Both the position numbers and the translations under genes were made by a program. Below the pieces are notes generated by a model, which was not told where the DNA came from, searched no databases, and saw only the letters and a program-made list of their open reading frames with translations. DNA of 64,000 bases from Nematostella vectensis (Eukaryota > Cnidaria > Anthozoa > Actiniaria > Edwardsiidae), in the NCBI RefSeq assembly GCF_932526225.1, contig NC_064048.1:149340-213339 (forward strand). Direction: 5' to 3'. Every line of letters starts with the position of its first letter. Positions within the stretch are counted from its first letter, which is position 1. Shown piece after piece: positions 10,784-19,800 of this stretch.

Positions 10784-12302
10784 ATTTCATTGAAATTTCG
10801 TATGTTAAGTCCTTCTTTGAAGTTACCCTGCTGAACCCTACATAATGAATATGTGGTATTGCCCATGTACATTCGAAATCTACAAATACTTTCGTCTCTG
10901 TGTCACCTTGAGATCTGTGAATGGTTTTACCAGCTGCTGGTCGTAAGGGAAATTGTTTTCTAACAAAAGAAACAGTTTTATTTCTGCCCACATTAAATTG
11001 TATTGTAATTGGTTTAATTGGAGTCCATTCCTGATGAATATCAGGTGGGTACAGTTGCCTGTTTTCATATCTTGTTTTTGTACCAATAAAAGTCTGATCA
11101 AATTTAACCTAGACAATACCATTTGAATGTGGTGGGCCATACAGGACGACTTTTTTAATCACGTTACTGGCTCCATTGGTTAGGCCATCATCAAGGCGGA
11201 CATTAAGTGCAATTTCAGTTCTTTCGCCCTCTGCAAGACTGAGGTGCGCAACTGTTTTGTTCTCTTAGGGTCATCTTCAGGTACCTGCTTTAGTATCTGC
11301 TGTTTGAGCTTTTCTGTGTGGGCAACCATCACATTGTCTATGGCATTGATAACAAATTTTAGTCCTGAAGCTTTATTGTGCATGAATAAATTGAATTCCT
11401 CAACGTTTGAGTTTTGTATGAATAAATGTGGCATCTGATTCAATTCTTCAGTTTCTACTTCACAAGAAACAAGTCCTTCTTTTAGTTTATTGGTGTCATC
11501 ATCGTAATGCAAACCTTCTCTGAGACGGTTTAAAATTTCAGCAAATGTCTTGCTCTTTCTTTGTCTCATCATTTGACGAAGTTCAAACATTTTTAAGGGC
11601 TTGTTCCAAAGGTCCATAAAAGTTTCGAGAGATTCAAATAAATATCCATCAAATACTGGTTGAAGTTGAAACAGATTACCAATGGCAATGATAGAAACTC
11701 CACCAAAGTCTGAAGTAGTTCCCTTTATATTTTGCAAACGTTTGTTGATTTGTATGTTGAACATCGAACTTCCAACCATGGAAATCTCATCTACAAATAT
11801 AACTTTAAGACCTCCTAATTTGCTCTTAATGTATTTAAAATACTAGAGTCTAGAGACCTATAACTCTTAAGATTACTATGTATGGTTTTATTGTATGCTG
11901 CTTTCCCTGTTGGGGCAAGAAGAATAGCTTTAACTCTGTTAAAATCCTGGCCAACCTCAGTATTTAAATGTTTATTACAAGTTGGTAGAGTGCTTTTGTA
12001 ACATGGCTTTTCCCTACACCTGCACCACCACTAAGAAATGCATAAAATGGCTCATCTGTTGTATAAACAAGATGCAGAATTTTTTTTGCTCTTTGTTTAG
12101 AGATGAGACTAGTTGTCTATATTCACCATTTGGAAGTTCATTAAAGAGAGTACGCTTTTCAATATGAAGTGATGGTATGCCTAGATCCTGACTAAGGTCA
12201 TAAGAAGCTGGAATATTTGGCTCCTTCTCTAGAACATCTTCGGAAGATTCTTGTCTTTCAATATCACGTGTAGTTGGTGCTAGTAGTAAAGGTAGTCTAT
12301 CT
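10758..12302 (-). pseudogene. Helentron PIF1-type DNA helicase, 5'-truncated
   Basis: Superfamily 1B helicase motifs appear in order along the minus strand: Walker A GGAGVGKSH (codons at about 12,006-12,026), Walker B FVDEISMVG (about 11,775-11,800), a motif III equivalent IGNLFQLQPV (usual D replaced by N), GKTIHRSQGDT (about 10,930), and YVGFSRV near 10,830. In Helitrons this helicase unwinds donor DNA during rolling-circle transposition. It is split into at least three frames and has internal stops, so it is not functional. The open frame is lost at about 12,302, exactly where the virus-like segment begins, and no HUH replication-initiator domain is seen. The 5' half was therefore lost or displaced. 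The endonuclease follows at 10,783. Confidence 0.85.
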
Positions 12303-12373
12303 ATAGGGTGGATTCCAGTCCCCCGGCCGTGCGGCCGTGGCGCGTTCTGATTGGTTGTTGAAAATGTTGTGCT

Positions 12374-12513
12374 GTGATTGGTTGGATTTGATAGGGCGGA
12401 AGTGACGTCACGGGTGGACTTTGGACATGGGCCCTTGACCTTTGGACTTTGGCGTGGGAGGGGGAGGGTGGTGATTGGTGGGATTTGATAGGGTAGAAGT
12501 GACGTTATAGGTA
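12374..12513 (+). promoter_or_regulatory. Duplicated upstream promoter module
   Basis: Two copies of a 43-bp module (12,374-12,416 and 12,471-12,513) each hold an inverted CCAAT box (GTGATTGGT), then GATTTGATAGGG, then a GGAAGTGACGT-like ETS/CRE composite. The first copy has a perfect CRE, TGACGTCA, at 12,403-12,410. They lie just upstream of the TATA box of the GRF-type gene. Confidence 0.65.
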
Positions 12514-12544
12514 AGGGTATTATTATGGGTTACCCTAAAAAGAA

Positions 12545-12551
12545 TATATAA
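12545..12551 (+). promoter_or_regulatory. TATA box of GRF-type gene
   Basis: TATATAA ends one base before an ATG at 12,553. Transcription normally begins about 30 bp after a TATA box, so that first ATG would not be in the mRNA. The in-frame ATG pair at 12,595 and 12,598 is the better start. Confidence 0.6.
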
Positions 12552-12594
12552 GATGGAAATTTTGAAGCGAAGAACATTGCTGCTTTGTTTCTTG

Positions 12595-13122
12595 ATGATG
12601 AAGTGTTTTTGTGACGTAGAGGTAAAAAAAGTAGGGTCTGCCTTAAAGTGCGGGACTCCTGTGGATTTTTCAAAAGGTCAGTTAGGGTGTGGCTCTTATT
12701 TCAATCAAGACGAGGCCAAAGCAGTGCGAGAGGCAGTCGAGGAGGGGGTTAACGTCACCGATTTTCCAGTGTGTGAACATAACCTCAATTGCCGTGTCGG
12801 GGTGAGCCGCGGTCAGTTTTCCAACGGTCGCGTGTATTTTGCGTGTGACGTGAGACCTCCAAACAAGAAATGCGACCGGTTCGTGTGGGCGGAGCCGTCG
12901 AAGGAAGCAAAGAAGACGAAGGCAGTACCACTATGGACACCACCCTCCAAGAAGAAGAAAGTCAAGGGCAAAGGCAAGAAGCTCCCTACAACTTGCGTAA
13001 ACGTAAGCGTTCCCGTTCCCCCGCCAAAAGAAGAAGAAGTAGAGGAGGAGGATGTGGAGGAGGAGGAGAAGATGCAGGATGTAGTGGAAGTGATACCGGT
13101 GGCGGAGAAGCCGAGAAAGTAG
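12595..13122 (+). CDS. GRF-type zinc finger protein, virus-like
   Basis: The frame is open from 12,553, but the TATA position favours the Met codons at 12,595/12,598. Near the middle, Cys and aromatic residues are spaced as in a GRF zinc finger: CEHNLNC ... VYFACDV ... KKCDRFVWAEP. GRF fingers bind single-stranded nucleic acid or protein partners in repair enzymes. An upstream Cys-rich segment (CFCDVEV, LKCGT, LGCGSYF) may be a second zinc site. The C-terminal third is a Lys-rich stretch (SKKKKVKGKGKK) followed by an acidic run. No known full-length protein is recognised. It overlaps the next ORF in another frame from 12,870. The frame is intact, unlike the polymerase further down. It may be replaced in part by splicing to the second ORF. 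Confidence 0.5.
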   Translation: MMKCFCDVEVKKVGSALKCGTPVDFSKGQLGCGSYFNQDEAKAVREAVEEGVNVTDFPVCEHNLNCRVGVSRGQFSNGRVYFACDVRPPNKKCDRFVWAEPSKEAKKTKAVPLWTPPSKKKKVKGKGKKLPTTCVNVSVPVPPPKEEEVEEEDVEEEEKMQDVVEVIPVAEKPRK

Positions 13123-13625
13123 TTGTCGTCGAGAGTGACACTAGCGATGAGGAAAATTCAACGGATGAGGAGGAGGGAGAGTCTATGGAGTCTTATAACG
13201 AACTTGATGAGCCTCAGGCAACTTACGATGTGGTTGACACGTATAACAACATGCATGTCGTGGGTCATTATGTGGAGGCCTTGGTCTTCGGAGTGATGGG
13301 AGAGTGGACTTGCGTAGTACCCCGTGGCCAAGATGGATGGAATCGGATGTTTTATAAGGGTAGAGATACCTTGAAGGACCATATGGAATTGGCATGGGAG
13401 GGTCTGCAAAAGCTGAGTGATAGACTAGGGCTTGCTGTGCAAGGTCATTGGAAATCTTACATTCAAGATTTGTTGGACTGTCTAACTCCCATGGATATTT
13501 TAACGATGCTCCGAAAGGTGGAGTTGCCTGGCTTGTTGCGGGGAAGAGAGGAAGAATTTTGGGGTCTGACCAGAGACATTGGGTGTCAAATTGTAGACCC
13601 TCTACCCGTCAGCCCTCTTTCTTAG
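12870..13625 (+). CDS. Unknown virus-like protein overlapping GRF ORF
   Basis: A 251-codon ORF, in a different frame from the GRF ORF over its first 250 bp. The overlapping part encodes a basic, NLS-like patch (RKRKRSRSPAKRRRSR) followed by Gly-rich and acidic segments. The non-overlapping part (from about 13,220) looks like a folded domain, with HYVEALVFGVMGEWTCVV, a helical Leu-rich segment and a C-terminal WGLTRDIGC. I recognise no family. GTAAAC/GTAAGC words at about 12,996-13,003 could be donors. A spliced product joining the upstream start to this ORF, or independent initiation, is possible. The ORF stops just before polyadenylation signals. Confidence 0.5.
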   Translation: MRPVRVGGAVEGSKEDEGSTTMDTTLQEEESQGQRQEAPYNLRKRKRSRSPAKRRRSRGGGCGGGGEDAGCSGSDTGGGEAEKVVVVESDTSDEENSTDEEEGESMESYNELDEPQATYDVVDTYNNMHVVGHYVEALVFGVMGEWTCVVPRGQDGWNRMFYKGRDTLKDHMELAWEGLQKLSDRLGLAVQGHWKSYIQDLLDCLTPMDILTMLRKVELPGLLRGREEEFWGLTRDIGCQIVDPLPVSPLS

Positions 13626-13656
13626 GAAAAAAGACATTTGTTTGGTTATAAACGTT

Positions 13657-13703
13657 TTTATTAATAACCATTTGTATTAAATAACAGTTTTAAATAAAAT
13701 AAA
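13657..13703. terminator. Convergent, interleaved poly(A) signals
   Basis: AATAAA occurs on the plus strand at 13,693-13,698 and 13,698-13,703, after the stop of the 251-codon ORF. On the minus strand AATAAA lies at 13,657-13,662, after the RING gene end at 13,727. The two genes therefore end head-on, with overlapping 3' regions. Confidence 0.65.
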
Positions 13704-13726
13704 TGTTCTTTTAAAAAAGTGTCCCT

Positions 13727-14090
13727 TTATCCTATTCTTCTTCTCCTTTCACCCGTAGCAAAGTTTATGCTCCCCGTATCTGGGTGGGGAGCCTCAGCCA
13801 TCATCCAATATTCTAGACCCCACCCGTCTCTGTAGTTTATTACATGGCCATGGACAACATCATCGTCGTCATAGCTAATTACGATCACTGGGGGGTGGGC
13901 AGTACTCTAGTTTGTTGTTGCGCTCTTCTTCTTCTGCAATGAGGGCACGTGGGCTGTATTCCTCGGTATTCTTGTACTTTGTACCAGTCGTTTAGGCACC
14001 GGTGGTGCATTGTCTATTTGCAGAATTGGATCACATCCATTATTTCTTCCTCCTCCTCTTTACAAATTATGCATTTTATTTTTTTTATTA
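13727..14090 (-). pseudogene. RING-finger protein, broken, virus-like
   Basis: On the minus strand a RING pattern is readable: a first Cys pair CIIC (first Cys codon 14,071-14,073), an acidic stretch, a third Cys, then MHHRCLNDW, and finally CPHCRRR (about 13,933-13,947). RING domains are E3 ubiquitin ligases, and many large DNA viruses encode small ones. One in-frame TAG (14,014-14,016) lies between the third Cys and MHHRC. A run of six G (13,890-13,895, plus strand) marks a frame change, after which the frame is open (VVHGHVINYRDGWGLEYW) to a TAA at 13,727. The start codon is unclear. No start-to-stop ORF exists, so simple ORF finding misses it. Confidence 0.65.
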
Positions 14091-14173
14091 TTGTTATTAT
14101 TATTTTGAATTTTTTATTGCTTTGTCGTTTTTGAGTCTTGGTCTGACTGTGAAGTGATCCCGGCTCGTCGTCG

Positions 14174-14181
14174 TCTTTTAT
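14174..14181 (-). promoter_or_regulatory. TATA box of the RING gene
   Basis: The complement reads CTATAAAA. It is placed about 100 bp upstream of the first RING Cys codon and points away from the polymerase gene. Confidence 0.55.
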
Positions 14182-14200
14182 AGACCTTCAAGTAGGTCAC

Positions 14201-14448
14201 GTGTATCGATGAGATCATCGGGAACGCTTCTGATTGGCTAAGGGTTGTATTGACCAATCAGAGGCTTGGAAAACGGAAGACGTCATACTGATGATGTCAT
14301 GGCTTATTTTTATACCCTCCCCTCCCTCTCTCTTTTTGCTTTTTTGTCATAAATGTTTTTATGAACAGTATAGTGTTTTTAAAAAATATAAATAATGGAC
14401 ACGGGAACCCTGTGTATCGATGAGATCATCAGGAACGCCCCTGATTGG
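14201..14448. promoter_or_regulatory. Divergent promoter with duplicated module
   Basis: A 37-bp module starting GTGTATCGATGAGATCATC and ending at a CTGATTGG CCAAT box occurs at 14,201-14,237 and again at 14,412-14,448. It lies between the two divergent TATA boxes (14,174 minus; 14,578 plus). Further CCAAT/ATTGG boxes lie near 14,260 and 14,562. The arrangement looks like a shared control region for the RING and polymerase genes. Confidence 0.6.
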
Positions 14449-14577
14449 GTTAAGTATTTTTATTTGTCCAATTAGAGGGTAGAAAAAAGGTTGAAAATGG
14501 AAAATGATTGGTTTATTTTTTAGAAAAAAGTATTTTTAGCTTACTAGAATTCAAGCTCTTTGATTGGATAAGAGTTC

Positions 14578-14584
14578 TATAAAA
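14578..14584 (+). promoter_or_regulatory. TATA box of the polymerase gene
   Basis: TATAAAA, 35 bp before the first ATG at 14,619. That distance allows initiation just ahead of the start codon. Confidence 0.65.
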
Positions 14585-14618
14585 GAGGTGGCATTTTCAC
14601 TTGCATTTCAGTTAGTTC

Positions 14619-16886
14619 TTGGCGAACTTCGCCATGGCTTATGATGATGAGTGGCTTACCCAATTGTTAGAAGTGTTACATGACCCCGAAGAAGAAGGAG
14701 AAAAAGAGAGTGAACAACTTCCTCTTGATGTTTTTCACGATGATCTCGCTGAGTCGGACTTACCTCAATTTAGCTCCTTTGACGAATTGTTTGACTATTA
14801 TTGCACCCCAGAGGGGGAGGGTGAGGAGATTTCGTTTGAAGATCCTTTTTTGAACGAACCTGGGCCTTCCGGGATGCAACAACAACAAGAAGGTCGTGGG
14901 AAGAAACGCTCTCATGATAGTGATGATGATGAGGAGGAGGAGGAGGACGATGTTACGTATGATTTACGTCAAGTGACTACTCGACATTATACCAAAATGC
15001 GCACTGACTGCACCGATTACGAACTGTCGGTCGATCTACCTACTCGTGGTACTATCAAGGAAGCTTTGGAAGATGTGGAGCGGGTGTTAGACCGGGTCCT
15101 CGACGATACGCTACGCGGAGTGCAAAAACACGATTACGCACGCCTTACTCTTGATGCCCCTGCTCTCAAGAATCCCTTTGCTTTACCGTTTATGCGCCGT
15201 CATCAACTTACCCCTCAACGCATTATAGGTGTCGTTGAGACCGTTGTGCAATCGAACGAACAGTTTGTGTTGCAAGGTAATTTCCATCTCCATGTCGTAC
15301 GCACGCACATGCCTTATGGGGCAGGGAACGGGGAAAGTCTAAGAAGAATTCCTCTACCTTGGATACGGGAGATTTAGACATGGCTTAAGGGAAAAAAGAG
15401 CATCACGCGCGTTAGGAATCACTACGAACTGTGCGCGGCTCGAGCACTCGTGATAGGAATGGCTCATCTCACTAAGGATCCTGACTATGTTGTACAACCC
15501 AAAAGATGGTGGTGCTAGACTTCTCTTGCAGACGGAGCGCGCTCGAGCATTGCACCGCGATGCGGGAGTGAGTCCTCGAGGGACCGTGTGGTCTTACCGA
15601 GATCCAGCAATTTCAGCGCTATCTGGGTGAACGTGGCTTCGAGCTTAACGTGGTGTCGAGGGAACACGCGAACACGGTAATCTATTCCGGTAACTTACCT
15701 GCTCCCGAGTACCGGCTCTACCTCTACTACGCCAAGGAACATTTCGATTATATCAATAGCATGCCGAGGATGCTTGGCCGATTTTTTTATTGTACGAGAT
15801 GCCAAAAGGGATACGATAGAAAAAATCACAAGTGTAACAACCAATGCTATGGGTGTGGTGAGCAAGAGTGTTCCCCCGTGGTTTCACCCGCCGAACAAGA
15901 CCATCGTTGGGAGTGGCAGTATTGTGACGAGTGTCACGGTACTTTCGCTAGCAGACGTGTTTCGAGAACCACCGACGTGTCAAACTTTGAGGAGCCAAGA
16001 TGCGTGGTCGTGACCGGGAGCCCCAGGACTCTTGGTCGTATTGCCAACGGTACAACAAGTGCGAGACGTGTGGTAAACGCGTCGATATGATTGATCCGAA
16101 TCGAAAGGAAGGAGAAGGGCATGTGTGTGGAGAGTACAAGTGCTTCGTGTGCAAGGAAGTGGTCCCACCCGATCATTTGTGTTACGTGACGGTGGGTGAC
16201 GATGCTTTACCGAAAAAGAAGAACAGCCCTAACGATGATGATGATGACGATTCGATGAGCTTGATCATCTTTGATTTTGAGGCCATGCCTCTAGAAGCCA
16301 AGCATACTGTGAATTTTGTCCGGTTGAAGAAACTGTGTGAGACCTGCAAGGGGTGGTCTATGGATCGCCTGGAATGCGACTTCGCAAACGCAGTTTTACC
16401 ACGGTACAAGCGTTTTGCGACTGGCTGTTCGATGGGAGTAATGCTGGCTACACGTGTTTGGCTGACAATTTCAAAGGCTACGACTCCTATTTCATCCTCG
16501 AATACCTTTTTTTACGAATGGCTTTAAACCCGAAGTGATTTTCACCGGAGGAAAGGTGATGTACCTGAACATCAAGTCGTTGCGGATCGACATGAAGTGC
16601 ACCCTGAACTTTCTGCAGATGCCTTTGAGCAAGCTCCCCAAAGCTTTTGGGTTTGATCACGTAACCCAAAAGGGAACGTTTCCTCATTTTTCCAACACCC
16701 CCTAGCACCAAGACTACGTGGGTCCCATGCCCGACTTGAGCTATTACGACCTTCAAGGGATGAAAGAAGACGATGCCCGCGCCCTACGTGCCTGCCACCA
16801 AGCCGAAGTGGCTCGTGGCGCTGTGTTTAACTTGCAAGAGGATCTCGCTTCGTACTGTCATCTGGACGTTGAGGTGCTCAAGAGAG
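14619..16886 (+). pseudogene. Protein-primed family B DNA polymerase, truncated
   Basis: The first 252 codons form an acidic leader then a conserved region (RHQLTPQRIIGVVETVVQSN, VVRTHMP) typical of the N-terminus of Polinton-type and related cnidarian polymerases. An in-frame TAG at 15,375 interrupts it, and the same frame continues (HYELCAARALVIGMAHLTKD). Frame changes follow near 15,520, 15,585, 15,950-16,060, 16,350-16,400 and 16,535, and another in-frame TAG lies at 16,702. A Cys-rich middle part (CTRCQKGY, CYGCGEQEC, CDECHG, CETCGK, CFVC) is followed by exonuclease motif I (LIIFDFEA, 16,264-16,287), motif II (NFKGYDSYFIL, about 16,470-16,500) and motif III (SYCHLDVEVL, about 16,850-16,878). 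The palm domain is missing: the 33-bp array starts eight residues after the motif III Asp region. Not functional. Confidence 0.85.
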
Positions 16887-19800
16887 GTATGTATGAGCCT
16901 GTGGCAGTATTATAAAGGGGTATGTATGGGCATTTGGGTGTATTATTGAGGTGCTTGTATGGGCTTTTGGGGCTATTATTAAGAGGTATGTATGAGCCTT
17001 TGGGGGTATTATTGAGAAGTATGTATGAGCCTGTGGCAGTATTATAAAGGGGTATGTATGGGCCTTTGGGGTTATTACTGAGAGGTATGTATAAGCCTTT
17101 GGGTGTGTTATTGAGGGGCATGTATGAGCGTTTGGGGGTATTATTGAGAGGTATGTATTAGCCTTTGGGTGTTTTATTGATTCGCATGTATGGGCCTTTG
17201 AGGGTATTATTGAGCGGCATGTATGAACCTTTGTGGGTATTATTGAGAGGTATGTATGGGCATTTGTGTGTATTATTGAGAGGTATGTATGAGCCTTTGG
17301 GTGTATTATTGATTCGCATGTATGGGCCTTTGAGGGTATTATTGAGCGGCATGTATGAGCCTTTGGGTGTTTTATTGAGAGGTATGTACAGGTCTTTGAG
17401 GGTGTTATTGAGAGGTATGTTGAGCCTTTGGGGGTATTTTTGAGGGGTATGTGTGATCCTATGGGGGTATTATTAAGGGGTATGTATGGGCCTTTGGGGG
17501 TATTATTGAGAGGTATGTATGAGCCTTTGGGGGTATTATTGAGAGGTATGTATGGGCCTGTGAGGGTATCATTGAGGAGTATGTATAAGCGTTTGAGGGC
17601 ATTATTGAGAGGTATGTATGGTCCTGTGGGGGCATTATTGAGAGGTATGTATGAGCCTTGGGGGGCATTATTGAGAGGTATGTATGAGCCTTAGGGGTAT
17701 TATAGAGAGGTATGTATGAGCCTTTGTGGTATTATAGAGAGGTATGTATGAGCCATACCTCTCATGTATGAGGGGTATGTTAGGTGTATTATTGAGTCGC
17801 ATATATGGGCCTTTGAATGTATTATTGATAGGTATGTATAAGCCTTTGTGTGAGTTATTGAGAGGTATGTATAGGCCTTTGTGGGTATTATTGAGAGGTA
17901 TGAATTATCCTTTAAGTGTATTATTGAGAGGTATGTATAGGCCTTTGGGGGTATCATTGAGGGGTATTTATAAGCCTTTGGGGGCATTATTGAGAGCCAT
18001 GGATGAGCCTTTGGGGTATTATTGAGAGGCATGTATGAGCCTTTGGGTGTTTTATTGAGAGGTATGTATAGGCCTTTGGGTGTTTCATTGAGAGGTATGT
18101 ATAGGCCCTTGGGGGTATTATTGAGGGGTATGTATGAGCCTTTGGGGGTATTATTGAGAGGTATGTATGAGCCTTTGGGTGTATTATTGAGAGGTATGTA
18201 TGGGCATTTGGGGGTATTATTGATAGGTATGTATGAGCATTTGGGTGTTTTATTGATTCGCATGTATGGGCTTTTGAGGGTATTATTGAGAGGTATGTAT
18301 GAGCATTTGGGTGTTTTATTGAGAGGTATGTACAGCTCTTTGGGGGTATTAGTGAGGGGTATGTATGATCCTGTGGGGGTATTATTGAGAGGTATGTATG
18401 AGCCTTTGGGTGTATTATTCTGAGGTATGTATAGGCCTTTGAGGGTATTATTGAGAGGTATGTTGAGCCTTTTGGGGTATTTTTGAGGGGTATGTGTGAT
18501 CCTATGGGGGTATTATTAAGGGGTATGTATGGGCCTTTGGGGGTATTATTGAGAGGTATGTATGAGCCTTTGGGGGTATTATTGAGAGGTATGTATTGGC
18601 CTGTGAGGGTATCATTGAGGAGTATGTATAAGCGTTTGAGGGCATTATTGAGAGGTATGTATGAGCCTGTGGGGGCATTATTGAGAGGTATTTATGAGCC
18701 TTGGGGGGCATTATTGAGAGGTATGTATGAGCCTTAGGGGTATTATAGAGAGGTATGTATGAGCCTTTGTGGTATTATAGAGAGGTATGTATGAGCCATA
18801 CCTCTCATTTATGAGGGGTATGTTAGGTGTATTATTGTGTCGCACATATGAATGTATTATTGATTGGTATGTACGAGCCTTTGTGTGAGTTATTGAGAGG
18901 TATGTATAGGCCTTTGGGGGTATTATTGAGAGGTATGTATGAGCCTTTGGGTGTATTATTGAGAGGTATGTTTTATCCTTTAAGTGTATTATTGAGGAGT
19001 ATTTATAAGCCTTTGGGGGCATTATTGAGAGCCATGTATGAGCCTTTGGGGTATTATTGAGAGGCATGTATGAGCCTTTGGGGTATTATTGAGAGGCATG
19101 TATGAGCCTTTGGGTGTTTTATTGAGAGGTATGTCTAGGCCTTTGGGGGTATTATTGAGAGGTATGTATAGGCCTTTGGGTGTATTATTGAGTCGCATGT
19201 ATGGGCCTTTGAGGGTATTATTGAGCGGCATGTATGAGCCTTTGGGTGTTTTATTGAGAGGTATGTACAGGTCTTTGAGGGTGTTATTGAGAGGTATGTT
19301 GAGCCTTTGGGGGTATTTTTGAGGGGTATGTGTGATCCTATGGGGTTATTATTAAGGGGTATGTTTGGGCCTTTGGGGGTATTATTGACAGGTATGTATG
19401 AGCCTTTGGGGGTATTATTGAGTATGGGCCTGTGAGGGTATCATTGAGGAGTATGTATAAGCGTTTGAGGGCATTATTGAGAGGTATGTATGGTCCTGTG
19501 GGGGCATTATTGAGAGGTATGTATGAGCCTTGGGGGGCATTATTGAGAGGTATGTATGAGCCTTAGGGGTATTATAGAGAGGTATGTATGAGCCTTTGTG
19601 GTATTATAGAGAGGTATGTATGAGCCATACCTCTCATGTATGAGGGGTATGTTAGGTGTATTATTGAGTCGCATATATGGGCCTTTGAATGTATTATTGA
19701 TAGGTATGTATAAGCCTTTGTGTGAGTTATTGAGAGGTATGTATAGGCCTTTGTGGGTATTATTGAGAGGTATGAATTATCCTTTAAGTGTATTATTGAG

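Larger units (their letters stand above)
12303..16886 (+). mobile_element. Virus-like/Polinton- or adintovirus-like DNA element fragment
   Basis: A 4.6-kb segment with higher GC and compact viral-style organisation. It carries duplicated promoter modules, overlapping ORFs, a convergent small RING gene, and a protein-primed family B DNA polymerase. It is bounded by a truncated Helentron at the left and by the giant 33-bp array at the right. No integrase, capsid or packaging ATPase is visible, so it is only a fragment. Polintons/Mavericks, adintoviruses and related cnidarian elements share this polymerase type. I cannot decide between them without a search. Confidence 0.65.
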
